Shown here: positions 1-13,689 of the stretch, in pieces
Layout of the letters: each line of letters opens with the position of its first letter
Position numbering within the stretch: the first letter of the stretch is position 1
Origin: Eutreptiella sp. 'Long Island Sound 2002'
Taxonomy: Eukaryota; Euglenozoa; Euglenophyceae; Eutreptiales; Eutreptiaceae
Direction of reading: 5' to 3'
DNA: 64,000 bases
Assembly: GCA_964036045.1 (NCBI GenBank)
Contig: OZ038384.1
Span: 57,385,355-57,449,354, forward strand
Program-made: the position numbers and the translations under genes
Notes under the pieces: generated by a model
The model's database searches: none
What the model was told of the DNA's origin: nothing
The model's input: only the letters and a program-made list of their open reading frames with translations

Positions 1-3000
1 CATGCATGTACCGAAGCCCCGCGATACCTCATGCATGTACCAAGGCCCCGCCATACCTCATGCATGTACCGAAGCCTCGCCATACCTCATGCATGTACCA
101 ATGCCCCGCCATACCTGATGCATGTACCAAGGCCCCGGCATACCTCATGCATGTACCAAGGCCCCGCCATACCTCATGCATGTACCAAGGCCCCGCCATA
201 CCTCATGCATGTACCGAAGCCCCGCCATCCTTCATGCATGTACCAAAGCCCGCCATACCTCATGCATGTACCAAGGCCCCGCCATACCTCATGCATGTAC
301 CAAAGCCCCGCCATACATCATGCATGTACCAAGACCCCGCCATACCTCATGCATGTACCAAAGCCCCGCCATAGCTCATGCATGTACCAAAGCCCCGCCA
401 TACCTCATGCATGTACCAAAGCCCCGCCATACCTCATGCATGTACCAAAGCCCCACCATACCTCATGCATGTACCGAAGCCCCGCCATACCTCATGCATG
501 TACAGAGGCCCCGCCATACCTCATGCATGTACCAAAGCCCGCCATACCTCATGCATGTACCAAGAACCCGCCATACCTCATGCATGTACCAATGCCCCGC
601 CATACCTCATGCATGTACCAAAGCCTCACCATACCTCATGCATGTACCAAAGCCCCGCCATACCTCATGCATGTACCAAAGCCCCACCATACCTCATGCA
701 TGTACCAAAGCCCCGCCATACCTCATGCATGTACCGAAGCCCCGCCATACCTCATGCATGTACCAAGAACCCGCCATACCTCATGCATGTACCAAAGCCC
801 CGCCATAGCTCATGCATGTACCATAGCCCCGCCATACCTCATGCATGTACCAAAGCCCCGCCATACCTCATGCATGTACCAAAGCCCCACCATACCTCAT
901 GCATGTACCAAAGCCCCGCCATACCTCATGCATGTACCGAAGCCCCGCCATACCTCATACATGTACCAAGGCCCCGCCATACCTCATGCATGTACCAAGG
1001 CCCCGCCATCCCTCATGCATGTACCAAGATCCCGCCATACCTCAGGCATGTACCAAAGCCCCGCCATAGCTCATGCATGTACCAAGGCCCCGCCATACCT
1101 CATGCATGTACCAAGGTCCCGCCATACCTCATGCATGTACCGAAGCCCCGCCATACCTCATGCATGTACCAAGGCCCCGCCATACCTCATGCATGTACCA
1201 AAGCCCCGCCATACCTCATGCATGTACCGAAGCCCCACCAAACCTCATGCATGTACCAAAGCCCCGCCATACCTCATGCATGTACCAAGGCCCCGCCTTC
1301 CCTCATGCATGTACCAAGGCCCCGCCATACCTCATGCATGTACCAAGGCCCCGCCATACCTCATGCATGTACCAAAGCCCCGCCATACCTCAGGCATGTA
1401 CCAAGGCCCCGCCATACCTCATGCATGTACCAAGGCCCCGCCATACCTCATGCATGTACCAATGCCCCGCCATACCTCATGCATGTATCAAGGCCCCGCC
1501 ATACCTCATGCATGTACCAAGGCTCCGCCCTACCTCATGCATGTACCGAAGTCGCGCCATACCTCATGCATGTACCAAGGCCCCGCCATACCTCATGCAT
1601 GTACCAAGGCCCCGCCATCCCTCATGCATGCACCAAAGCCCCGCCATACCTCATGCATGTACCGAAGCCCCGCCATACCTCATGCATGTACCAAAGCCCC
1701 GCCATACCTCATGCATGTACCAAGGCCCCGCCATACCTCATGCATGTACCGAAGCCCCGCCATACCTCATGCGTGTACCAAGGCCCCGCCATCCCTCATC
1801 CATGTACCAAGAACCCGCCATACCTCATGCATGTACCAAAGCCCCGCCTTCCCTCATGCATGTGCCAACGCCCCGCCATTCATCATGCATGTACCAAAGC
1901 CCCGCCATACCTCATGCATGTACCGAAGCCCCACCATACCTCATGCATGTACCAAGGTCCCGCCATACCTCATGCATGTACCGAAACCCCGCGATACCTC
2001 ATGCATGTACCAAGGCCCCGCCATACCTCATGCATGTACCAAAGCCCCGCCATACCTCATGCATGTACCGAAGCCCCGCCAAACCTCATGCATGTACCAA
2101 TGCCCCGCCATACCTCATGCATGTACCAAGGCCCCGCCATACCTCATGCATGTACCAAGGCCCCGCCATACCTCATGCATGTACCAAGGCCCCGCCATAG
2201 CTCATGCATGTACCGAAGCCCCGCCATCCTTCATGCATGTACCAATGCCCCGCCATACCTCATGCATGTACCGAAGCCCCGCCATACCTCATGCATGTAC
2301 CAAAGCCCCGCCATACCTCATGCATGTACCAAGAACCCGCCATACCTCATGCATGTACCAAAGCCCCTCCATAGCTCATGCATGTACCAAAGCCCCGGCA
2401 TACCTCAAGCATGTACCAAAGCCCCGCCATACCTCATGCATGTACCGAAGCCCCGCCATACCTCATGCATGTACCAAGGCCCCGCCATACCTCATGCATG
2501 TACCAAAGCTCCGCCATACCTCATGCATGTACCGAAGCCCCGCCAAACCTCATGCATGTACCAAAGCCCCGCCATACCTCATGCATGTACCAAGGCCCCG
2601 CCATACCTCATGCATGTACCAAAGCCCCGCCATACCTCATGCATGTACCAAAGCCCCGCCATACCTCATGCATGTACCAAAGCCCCGCCTTCCCTCATGC
2701 ATGTACCAAAGCTCTGCCATCCCTCATGCATGTATTAAAGCCCCGCCATACCTCATGCATGTACCGAAGCCCCGCCATACCTCATGCATGTACCGAAGCC
2801 GCGCCATACCTCATGCATGTACCGAAGCCCCGCCATACCTCATGCATGTACCAATGCCCCGCCATACCTGATGCATGTACCAAGGCCCCGGCATACCTCA
2901 TGCATGTACCAAGGCCCCGCCATACCTCATGCATGTACCAAGGCCCCGCCATACCTCATGCATGTACCGAAGCCCCGCCATCCTTCATGCATGTACCAAA

Positions 3001-3197
3001 GCCCGCCATACCTCATGCATGTACCAAGGCCCCGCCATACCTCATGCATGTACCAAAGCCCCGCCATACATCATGCATGTACCAAGACCCCGCCATACCT
3101 CATGCATGTACCAAAGCCCCGCCATAGCTCATGCATGTACCAAAGCCCCGCCATACCTCATGCATGTACCAAAGCCCCGCCATACCTCATGCATGTA
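1..3197 (+). repeat. 2753-bp direct duplication within the satellite (1-444 matching 2754-3197)
   Basis: The ordered variants of 1-444 recur at 2754-3197. Shared markers in the same order are a CTGATGCATG unit, a CCCCGGCATACC unit, a CATCCTTCATG unit, a 28-bp AAAGCCCGCC unit, a CATACATC unit and an AAGACCCC unit. The offset of 2753 is 95 x 29 minus 2, explained by two 28-bp units between the copies. Only a few single-base differences are seen near the left edge. Similarity fades after about 444/3197. Confidence 0.85.
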
Positions 3198-6100
3198 CCA
3201 AGGCCCCGCCATACCTCATGCATGTACCAAGGCCCCGCCATACCTCATGCATGTACCAAGGCCCCGCCATACCTCATGCATGTACCGAAGTCCCGCCATA
3301 CTTCATGCATGTACCAAGAACCCGCCATACCTCATGCATGTACCAAAGCCCCGCCAAACCTCATGCATGTACCAAAGCCCCGCCATACCTCATGCATGTA
3401 CCAAAGCCCCGCCATACCTCATGCATGTACCAAAGCCCCACCATACCTCATGCATGAATCAAGGTCCCGCCATACCTCATTCATGTACCGAAGCCCCGCC
3501 ATACCTCATGCATGTACCAAGGCCCCGCCATGCCTCATGCATGTACCAAAGCCCCGCCATACCTCATGCATGTACCGAAGCCCCGCCAAACCTCATGCAT
3601 GTACCAAAGCCCCGCCATACCTCATGCATGTACCAAGGCCCCGCCATACCTCATGCATGTACCAAAGCCCCGCCATACCTCATGCATGTACCAAAGCCCC
3701 GCCATACGTCATGCATGTACCAATGCCCCGCCACACCTCATGCATGTACCAAACCCCCGCCATACCTCATGCATGTACCGAGGCCCCGCGATACCTCATG
3801 CAGGTACCAAAGCCCCGCCTTCTCTCATGCATGTACCAAAGCCCCGCCATACCTCATGCATGTACCGAAGCCCCGCCATACCTCATGCATGTACCGAAGC
3901 CGCGCCATACCTCATGCATGTACCGAAGCCCCGCCATACCTCATGCATGTACCAAGGCCCCGCCATAGCTCAAGCATGTACCGAAGCCCCGCCATACCTC
4001 AGGCATGTACCAAAGCCCCGGCATACCTCAGGCGTGTACCAAGGCCCCGCCATACCTCATGCATGTACCACAGCCCCGGCATACCTCAGGCGTGTACCAA
4101 GGCCCCGCGATACCTCATGCATGTACCAAGGCCCCGCCATACCTCATGCATGTACCGAAGCCCCGCCATCCCTCATGCATGTACCGAAGCCCCGCCATAC
4201 CTCATGCATGTACCAAGGCCCCGCCATCCCTCATGCATGTACCGAGGCCCCGCCATAGCTCATGCATGTACCAAAGCCCCGCCATACCTCATGCATGTAC
4301 CAAAGCCCCGCCATACGTCATGCATGTACCAAGGCCCCGCCACACCTCATGCATGTACCAAAGCCCCGCCATACCTCATGCATGTACCGAGGCCCCGCGG
4401 TACCTCATGCAGGTACCAAAGCCCCGCCTTCTCTCATGCATGTACCAAAGCCCCGCCATACCTCATGCATGTACCAACGCCCCGCCATACCTCATACATG
4501 TACCGAAGCCCCGCCACACCTCATGCATGTACCAAAGCCCCGCCTTCCCTCATGCATGTACCAAAGCCCCACCATACCTCATGCATGTACCGAAGCCCCG
4601 CCATACCTCATGCATGTACCGAAGCCCTGCCCTAAGTCATGCATGTACCAAAGCCCCGCCATACCTCATGCAAGTACCAAAGCCCCGCCATACCTCCTGC
4701 ATTTACCAAAGCCCCGCGATAAGTCATGCATGTTCCGAAGCCCCGCCATACCTCATGCATGTACCAAAGCCCCGCCATACTTCATGCATGTACCAAAGCC
4801 CCGCCATACCTCATGCATGTACCGAAGCCCCGCCATCCCTCATGCATGTACCAAGGCCCCGCCATACCACATGCATGTACCGAAGCCCCGCCATACCTCA
4901 TGCATGTACCGAAGCCCTGCAATACCTCATGCATGTACCAAGTCGCCGCCATCCCTCATGCATGTACCGAAGCCCCGCCAGACGTCATGCATGTATCAAG
5001 GCCCCGCCATACCTCATGCATGTACCGAAGCCCCGCCATACCTCATGCATGTACCAAAGCCCCGCCATAAGTCATGCATGTACCGAAGCCCCGCCATACC
5101 TCATGCATGTACCAAAGGCCCGCCATACCTCAGGCATGTACCAAAGCCCCGCCATACCTCATGCATGTACCGAAGCCCCGCCATGCCTCATGCATGTACC
5201 AAAGCCCCGCCTTCCCTCATGCATGTACCAAAGCCCCGCGATACCTCATGCATGTACCAACGCCCCGCCATATATCATGCATGTACCGGAGCCCCGCCAT
5301 CCCTCATGCATGTACCGAGGCCCCGCCATACCTCATGCATGTACCGAAGCCCCGCCATACCTCATGCATGTACCGAAGCCCCGCCAGAACTCATGCATGT
5401 ACCAAGGCCCCGCCATACCTCATGCATGTACCAAAGATCCGCCATACCTCATGCATGTACCAAGGCTCCGCCTTCCCTCATGCATGTACCAATGCCCCGC
5501 CTTCCCTCATGCAGGTACCAAGGCCCCGCCATACTTCATGCATGTACCAAAGCCCCGCCATACCTCATGCATGTACCGAAGCCCCGGCAGACCTCATGCA
5601 TGTACCGAAGCCCCGCTATAAGTCATGCATGTACCAAGGCCCCGCCATACCTCATGCATGTACCGAAGCCCCGCCCTACCTCATGCATGTACCGAAGCCC
5701 CGCCAGACCTCATGCATGTACCGAAGCCCGGCTATACCTCATGCATGTACCAATGCCCCGCCATACCTCATGCATGTACCGAAGCCCCGCCATACCTCAT
5801 GCATGTACCGAAGCCCCGCCATACCTCATGCATATACCAAGGCCCGCCTTCCCTCATGCATGTACCAAGGCCCCGCCATACCTCATGCATGTACCAAAGC
5901 CCCGCCATAACTCATGCATGTACCAAGGCCCGGCCATACATCATGCATGTACCAATGCCCCGCCATCCCTTGTGCATGTACCGAAGCCCCGCCACACCTC
6001 ATGCATGTACCGAAGCCCCGCCATACCTCGTGCATGTACCAAGGCCCCGCCACACCTCATGCACGCACCAAAGCCCCGCCATACCTCATGCATGTACCAA

Positions 6101-9100
6101 AGCCCCGCCATACCTCATGCATGTACCAAGGCCCCGCCATACCTCATGCATGTACCAAGGCCCCGCCACACCTCATGCACGCACCAAAGCCCCGCCATAC
6201 CTCATGCATGTACCAAGGCCCCGCCACACCTCATGCAGGCACCAAAGCCCCGCCATACCTCATGCATGTACCAAAGCCCCGCCATCCCCCATGCATGTAC
6301 CAAGGCCCCGCCATCCCTCATGCATGTACCAAAGCCCCGCCATACCTCATGCATGTACCAAAGCCCCGCCATACCTCATGCATGTACCGAAGCCCTTTCA
6401 TACCTCATGCATGTACCGAAGCCCCGCCATACCTCATGCATGTACCAATGCCCCGCCATACCTCATGCATGTACCGAAGCCCCGCCATACCTCATGCATG
6501 TACCAAAGCCCCGCCACACCTCATGCATGTACCAAAACCCCCGCCTTCCCTCATGCATGTACCAAAGCCCCGCGATACCTCATGCATGTACCAACGCCCC
6601 GCCATACCTCATGCATGTATCAAAGCCCCGCCATACCTCATGCATGTACCAAAGCCCCGCCATAAGTCATGCATGTACCGAAGCCCCGCCATACCTCATG
6701 CATGTACCAAAGCCCCGCCATACCTCATGCATGTACCAAGACCCCGCCACACCTCATTCATGTACCAAAGCCCCGCCTTCCCTCATGCATGTACCAAAGC
6801 CCCGCGATACCTCATGCATGCACCAACGCCCCGCCATACCTCATGCATGGATCAAGGCCCCGCCATACCTCATGCATGTACCGGAGCCCCGCCATCCCTC
6901 ATGCATGTACCGAAGCACCGCCATACCTCATGCATGTACCGAAGCCCCGCCAGACCTCATGCATGTACCAAGGCCCCGCCATACCTCACGCATGAACCAA
7001 AGCCCCGCCACACCTCATGCATGTACCAAAGCCCCGCCTTCCCTCATGCATGTACCAAAGCCCCGCCATACCTCATGCATGTACCAACGCCCCGCCATAC
7101 CTCATGCATGTACCAAAGCCCCGCCATACCTCATGCATGTACCAAAGCCCCGCCATAAGTCATGCATGTACCGAAGCCCCGCCATACCTCATGCATGTAC
7201 CAAAGCCCCGCCATACATCATGCATGTACCAAAGCCCCGCCATACCTCATGCATGTACCGAAGCCCCGCCACACCTCATGCATGTACCAAAGCCCCGCCT
7301 TCCCTCATGCATGTACCAAAGCCCCGCGATACCTCATGCATGCACCAACTCCCCGCCATACCTCATGCATGTACCAAGGCCCCGCCCTACCTCATGCATG
7401 TACCGGAGCCCCGCCATCCCTCATGCATGTACCGAAGCACCGCCATACCTCATGCATGTACCGAAGCCCCGCCAGACCTCATGCATGTACCAAGGCCCCG
7501 CCATACCTCACGCATGAACCAAAGCCCCGCCACACCTCATGCATGTACCAAAGCCCCGCCTTCCCTCATGCATGTACCAAAGCCCCGCGATACCTCATGC
7601 ATGTACCAACGCCCCGCCATACCTCATGCATGTACCAAAGTCCCGCCATACCTCATGCATGTACCAAAGCCCCGCCATACCTCATGCATGTACCGAAGCC
7701 CCGCCAGACCTCATGCATGTACCGACGTGCCGCCATACCTCATGCATGTACCAAGGCCCCGCCATACCTCATGCATGTACCAAGGCCCCGCCATACCTCA
7801 TGCATGTACCGAAGCCCTGCTATACCTCATGCATGTACCAATGCCCCGCCATACCTCATGCATGTACCGAAGCCCCGCCATAAGTCATGCATGTACCGAA
7901 GCCCGGCCATACCTCATGCATGTATCAATGCCGCGCCTTCCGTCATGCATGTACCAAGGCACCGCCACACCTCTTGCATGTACCGAAGCCTCGCCATACC
8001 TCATGCATGTACCAAAGCCCCGCCATCCCTCATGCATGTACCAATGCCCCGCCATCCCTCATGCATGTACCGAAGCCCCGCCATAACTGATGCATGTACC
8101 AAGGCCCCGCCATATCTCATGCATGTACCAATGCCCCGCCATCCCTCATGCATGTACCGAAGCCCCGCCACACCTCATGCATGTACTGAAGCCCCGCTAT
8201 ACCTCATGCATGTACTGAAGCCCCGCCACACCTCATGCACGCACCAAAGCCCCGCCATACCTCATGCATGTACCAAAGCCCCGCCGTCCCTCATGCATGT
8301 ACCAAAGCCCCGCCATTCCTCCTGCATGTACCGAGGCCCCGCCATACCTCATGCATGTACCAAAGCCCCGCCATCCCTCATGCATGTACCGAAGCCCCGC
8401 CATACCTCATGCATGTACCAATGCCCCGCCATACCTCATGCATGTACCAAGGCCCCGCCATAGCTCATGCATGTACCAAAGCCCCGCCATACCTCATGCA
8501 TGTACGGACGCCCCGCCATACCTCATGCATGTACCGAAGCCCCGCCATACCTCATGCATGTACCGAAGCCCCGCCATACCTCATGCATGTACCAAAGCCC
8601 CGCCATACCTCATGCATGTACCAAAGCCCCGCCATCCCTCGTGCATGTACCAAAGCCCCGCCATCCCTCATGCATGTACCAAAGCCCCGCCATCCCTCAT
8701 GCATGTACCAAAGCACCGCCATACCTGATGCATGTACCAAAGCCCCGCCATCCCCCATGCATGTACCAAGGCCCCGCCATCCCTCGTGCATGTACCAAAG
8801 CCCCGCCATACCTCATGCATGTACCAAGGCCCCGCCATCCCTCATGCATGTACCAAAGCCCCGCCATACCTCATGCATGTACCAAAGCCCCGCCATCCCC
8901 CATGCATGTACCAAGGCCCCACCATACCTCATGCATGTACCAAAGCCCCGCCTTCCCTCATGCATGTACCAAGGCCCCACCATACCTCATGCATGTACCA
9001 ATGCCCCGCCATACCTCATTCATGTACCAAAGGCCCACCATACCTCATGCATGTACCGAAGCCGCGCCATACCTCATGCATGTACCAATGCCCCGCCATA

Positions 9101-11159
9101 CCTCATGCATGTACCAAAGCCCCGCCATACCTCATGCATGTACCAATGCCCCGCCATACCCTATGCATGTGCGAAGATCCCGCCATAGCTCATGCATGTA
9201 CCAATGCCCTGCCACACCTCATTCATGTACCAATGCCCCGCCATACCTCATGCATGTACCAATGCCCCGCCATACCTCATGCATGTACCAATGCCCCGCC
9301 ATCCCTCATGCATGTGTCGAAGCCCCGCCACACCTCATGCCTGTACCGAAGCCCCGCCATAACTCATGCATGTACTGAAGCCCCGCCACACCTCATGCAC
9401 GCACTAAAGCCCCGCCATACCTCATGCATGTACCAAGGCCACGCCGTCCCTCATGCATGTACCAAAGCCCCGCCACACCTCATGCATGTACCGAAGCCCC
9501 GCCATACCTCATGCATGTACAGAAGCCCCGCCATACCTCATGCATGTACCAATGCCCCGCCATACCTCATGCATGTACCAAAGCCCCGCCATCCCTCATG
9601 TATGTACCGAAGCCCCGCCATACCTCATTCATGTACCAAAGCCCCGCCATCCCTCATGTATGTACCGAAGCCCCGCCGTCCCTCATGCATGTGCCAAAGC
9701 CCCGCCATCCCTCATGCATGTACCGAAGCCCCGCTATACTTCATGCATGTACCAAAGCCCCGCCATCCCTCATGCATGTACCAAAGCCCCGCCATACCTC
9801 ATGCATGTACCAAGGCCCCGCCATACCTCATGCATGTACCGAAGCCCTGCCATACCTCATGCATGTACCGAAGCCCCGCCATACCTCATGCATGTACCAA
9901 AGCCCCGCCATACCTCATGCATGTACCAAAGCCCCGCCATACCTCATGCATGTACCAAAGCCCCGCCATCCCTCATTCATGTACCAAGGCCCCGCCATCC
10001 CTCATGCATGTACCAAAGCCCCGCCATACCTCATGCATGTACCAAGGCCCCGCCATACCTCATGACTGTACCAAAGCACCGCCATACCTCATGTACCAAA
10101 GCCCCGCCATACCTCATGCATGTACCGAAGCCCCGCCATACATCATGCATGTACCAAAGCCCCGCCTTCCCTCATGCATGTACCAAGGCCCCGCCATCCC
10201 TCATGCATGTACCAATGCCCCGCCATACCTCATGCATGTACCAATGCCCCGCCATCCCTCATACATGTACCAAGATCCCGCCATACCTCATGCATGTACC
10301 AATGCCCCGCCATACCTCATGCATGTACAAAAGCCCCGCCATACCTCATGCATGTACCAAAGCCCCGCCATACCTCATGCATGTACCAATGCCCCGCCAT
10401 ACCTCATGCATGTACCAATGCCCCGTAATACCTCATGCATGTACCAACGCCCCGCCATACCTCATGCATGTACCAATGCCCCGCCATACCTCATGCATGT
10501 ACCGAAGCCCCGCCATACCTCATGCATGTACCAATGCTCCGCCATACCCTATGCATGTGCGAAGATCCCGCCATAGCTCATGCATGTACCAATGCCCTGC
10601 CACACCTCATTCGTGTACCAATGCCCCGCCATACCTCATGCATGTACCAAAGACCCGCCATACCTCATGCATGTACCAATGCCCCGCCATACCCTATGCA
10701 TGTGCGAAGATCCCGCCATAGCTCATGCATGTACCAATGCCCCGCCATACCTCATATATTTACCACAGCCCCGTAATACCTCATGAATGTACCGAAGCCC
10801 CGCCATACCTCATGCATGTACCAGAGCCCCGCCATACCTCATGCATGTACCAAGGCCCCACCCTACCTCATGCATGTACCAATGCCCCGCCATACCTCAT
10901 ATATGTACCAAGGCCCCGCCATACCTCATGCATGTACCAAGGCCCCGCCTTCCCTCATGCATGTACCAATGCCCCGCCATACCTCACGCATGTACCAAAG
11001 CCCCGCCTTCCCTCATGCATGTAACAAAGCCCCGCCATACCTCATGCATGTACCGAAGCCCCGCCATACCTCACGCATGTACCAATGCTCCGCCATACCT
11101 CATGCATGTACCGAAGCCCCGCCATATCTCAGGCATGTACCAAAGCCCCGCCATACCTC

Positions 11160-12030
11160 ATGCATGTACCGAAGCCCCGCCATACCTCATGCATGTACCA
11201 AGGCCCCGCCATCCCTCATGCATGTACCGAAGCCCCGCCATACCTCATGCATGTACCAAAGCCCCGCCATACCTCATGCATGTACCGAAGCCCCGCCATA
11301 TCTCATGCATGTACCAAGGCCTCGCCATCCCTCATGCATGTACCAAAGCCCCGCCTTTCCTCATGCATGTACCAAGGCCCCGCCTTCCCTCATGCATGTA
11401 CCGAAGCCCCGCCATAAGTCATGCATGTACCAAAGCTCCGCCATACCTCATGCATGTACCGATGCCCCACCATACCTCATGCATGTACCAAGGCACCGCC
11501 ATACCTCATGCATGCACCAATGCCCCGCCATACCTCATGCATGTATCAAAGCCCCGCCATCCCTCATGCATGTACCAAAGCCCCGCCTTTCCTCATGCAT
11601 GTACCAAGGCCTCACCTTCCCTCATGCATGTACCGAAGCCCCGCCATAAGTCATGCATGTACCGAAGCCCCGCCATACCTCATGCATGTACCAAGGCCCC
11701 GCCATCCCTCATGCATGTACCGAAGCCCCGCCATACCTCATGCATGTACCAAAGCCCCGCCATACCTCATGCATGTACCGAAGCCCCGCCATATCTCATG
11801 CATGTACCAAGGCCTCGCCATCCCTCATGCATGTACCAAAGCCCCGCCTTTCCTCATGCATGTACCAAGGCCCCGCCTTCCCTCATGCATGTACCGAAGC
11901 CCCGCCATAAGTCATGCATGTACCAAAGCTCCGCCATACCTCATGCATGTACCGATGCCCCACCATACCTCATGCATGTACCAAGGCCCCGCCATACCTC
12001 ATGCATGCACCAATGCCCCGCCATACCTCA
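11160..12030 (+). repeat. 493-bp (17-unit) tandem duplication within the satellite
   Basis: A run of unit variants at 11160-11540 recurs 493 bp later, starting at 11653. It includes a CATATCT unit, GGCCTCGCC, CGCCTTTCCTC, a CATAAGT unit, AAAGCTCC, GATGCCCC and CATGCACC, in the same order. The offset is exactly 17 units, as expected from unequal exchange in register. Confidence 0.85.
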
Positions 12031-13689
12031 TGCATGTATCAAAGCCCCGCCTTCCCTCATGCATGTACCAAAGCCCCGCCATCCCTCATGCATGTATCAA
12101 AGCCCCGCCATCCCTCATGCATGTACCAAAGCCCCGCCATACCTCATGCATGTACCAAAGCCCCGCCTTCCCTCTTGCATGTACCAAAGCCCCGCCATAC
12201 CTCATGCATGTACCAAGGCCCCGCCATACCTCATGCATGTACCGAAGCCCCGCGATACCTCATGCATGTACCAAAGCCCCGCCATACCTCATGCATGTAC
12301 CAAAGCCCCGCCATACCTCATGCCTGTACCGAAGCCCCGCCTTACCTCATGCATGTACCAAAGCCCCGCCATCCCTCATGCATGTACCGAAGCCCCGCCA
12401 TACCTCATGCATGTACCAAGGCCCCGCCATACCTCATGCATGTACCGAAGCCCCGCCATCCCTCATGCATGTACCGAAGCGCCGCCATACCTCATGCATG
12501 TACCAAAGCCCCGCCATACCTCATGCATGTACCAAACCTCGGCCATACTCATGAATGTACCAAAGCCCCGCCATACCTCATGCATGTACCAATACCCCGC
12601 CATACCTCATGCATGTACCAAAGCCCCGCGGATACCTCATGCATGTACCGAAGCCCCGCCATACCTCATGCATGTACCAAGACTCCGCCATCCCTCATGC
12701 ATGTACCAATGCCCCGCCATACTTCATGCATGTACCAAGGCCCCGCCATACCTCATGCATGAACCGAAGCTCCGCCATAAGTCATGCATGTACCTAGGCC
12801 CCGCCATACCTCAAGCATGTACCAAAGCCCCGCCATACCTCATGCATGTACCAAAGCTCCGCCATACCTCATGCATGTACCAAAGCCCCGCCATACCTCA
12901 TGCATGTACCAATGCCCCGCCTTCCCTCATGCATGTACCAAAGCCCCTCCATACCTCATGCATGTACCAAAGCCCCGCCATACATCATGCATGTACCGAG
13001 GCCCCGCCATACCTAATGCATGTACCAAAGCCCCGCCATACCTCATGCATGTACCAAAGCCCCGCCATACCTCATGCATGTACCAAGGCCCCGCCATCCG
13101 TCATGCATGTACCAATGCACCGCCATACCTCATGCATGTACCAAAGCCCCGCCATACCTCATGCATGTACCAAAGCCCCGCCATACCTCATGCATGTACC
13201 AAGGCCCCGCCATACCTCATGCATGTACCAAAGCCGCGCCATACCTCATGCATGTACCAAAGCGCCGCCATCCCTCATGCATGTACCGAAGCCCCGCCAT
13301 ACCTCATGCATGTACCGAAGCCCCGCCATACCTCATGCATGTACCGAAGCCCCGCCATAAGTCATGCATGTACTGAAGCCCCGCCATTCCTCATGCATGT
13401 ACCGAAGCCCCGCCATACCTCATGCATGTACCAAAGCGCCGCCATCCCTCATGCATGTACCAATGCCCCGCCATACCTCATGCATGTACCAAAGCCCCGC
13501 CATACCTCATGCATGTACCGAAGCCCCGCCATACCTCATGCATGTACCAAGGCCTCGCCATCCCTCATGCATGTACCAAAGCCCCGCCATACCTCATGCA
13601 TGCACCAAGGCCCCGCCATACCTCATGCATGTACCGAGGCCCCGCCATAAGTCATGCATGTACCGAAGCCCCGCCATACCTCATGCATG

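Noticed and set aside
31-2871. 946-codon open frame (and many others of 100 to 1330 codons) in the satellite arrays on the C-rich strand
   Set aside because: The 29-bp unit lacks stops in all three frames of that strand, so length is not evidence. The frames overlap each other in all three phases, end wherever a variant makes TAA or TGA, and have no domain, no codon bias distinct from the repeat and no promoter.
4620-4640. Telomere-like CCCTAA word
   Set aside because: It is an isolated occurrence created by a satellite variant (GCCCTAAGTC). No tandem CCCTAA/TTAGGG array is present in the window.
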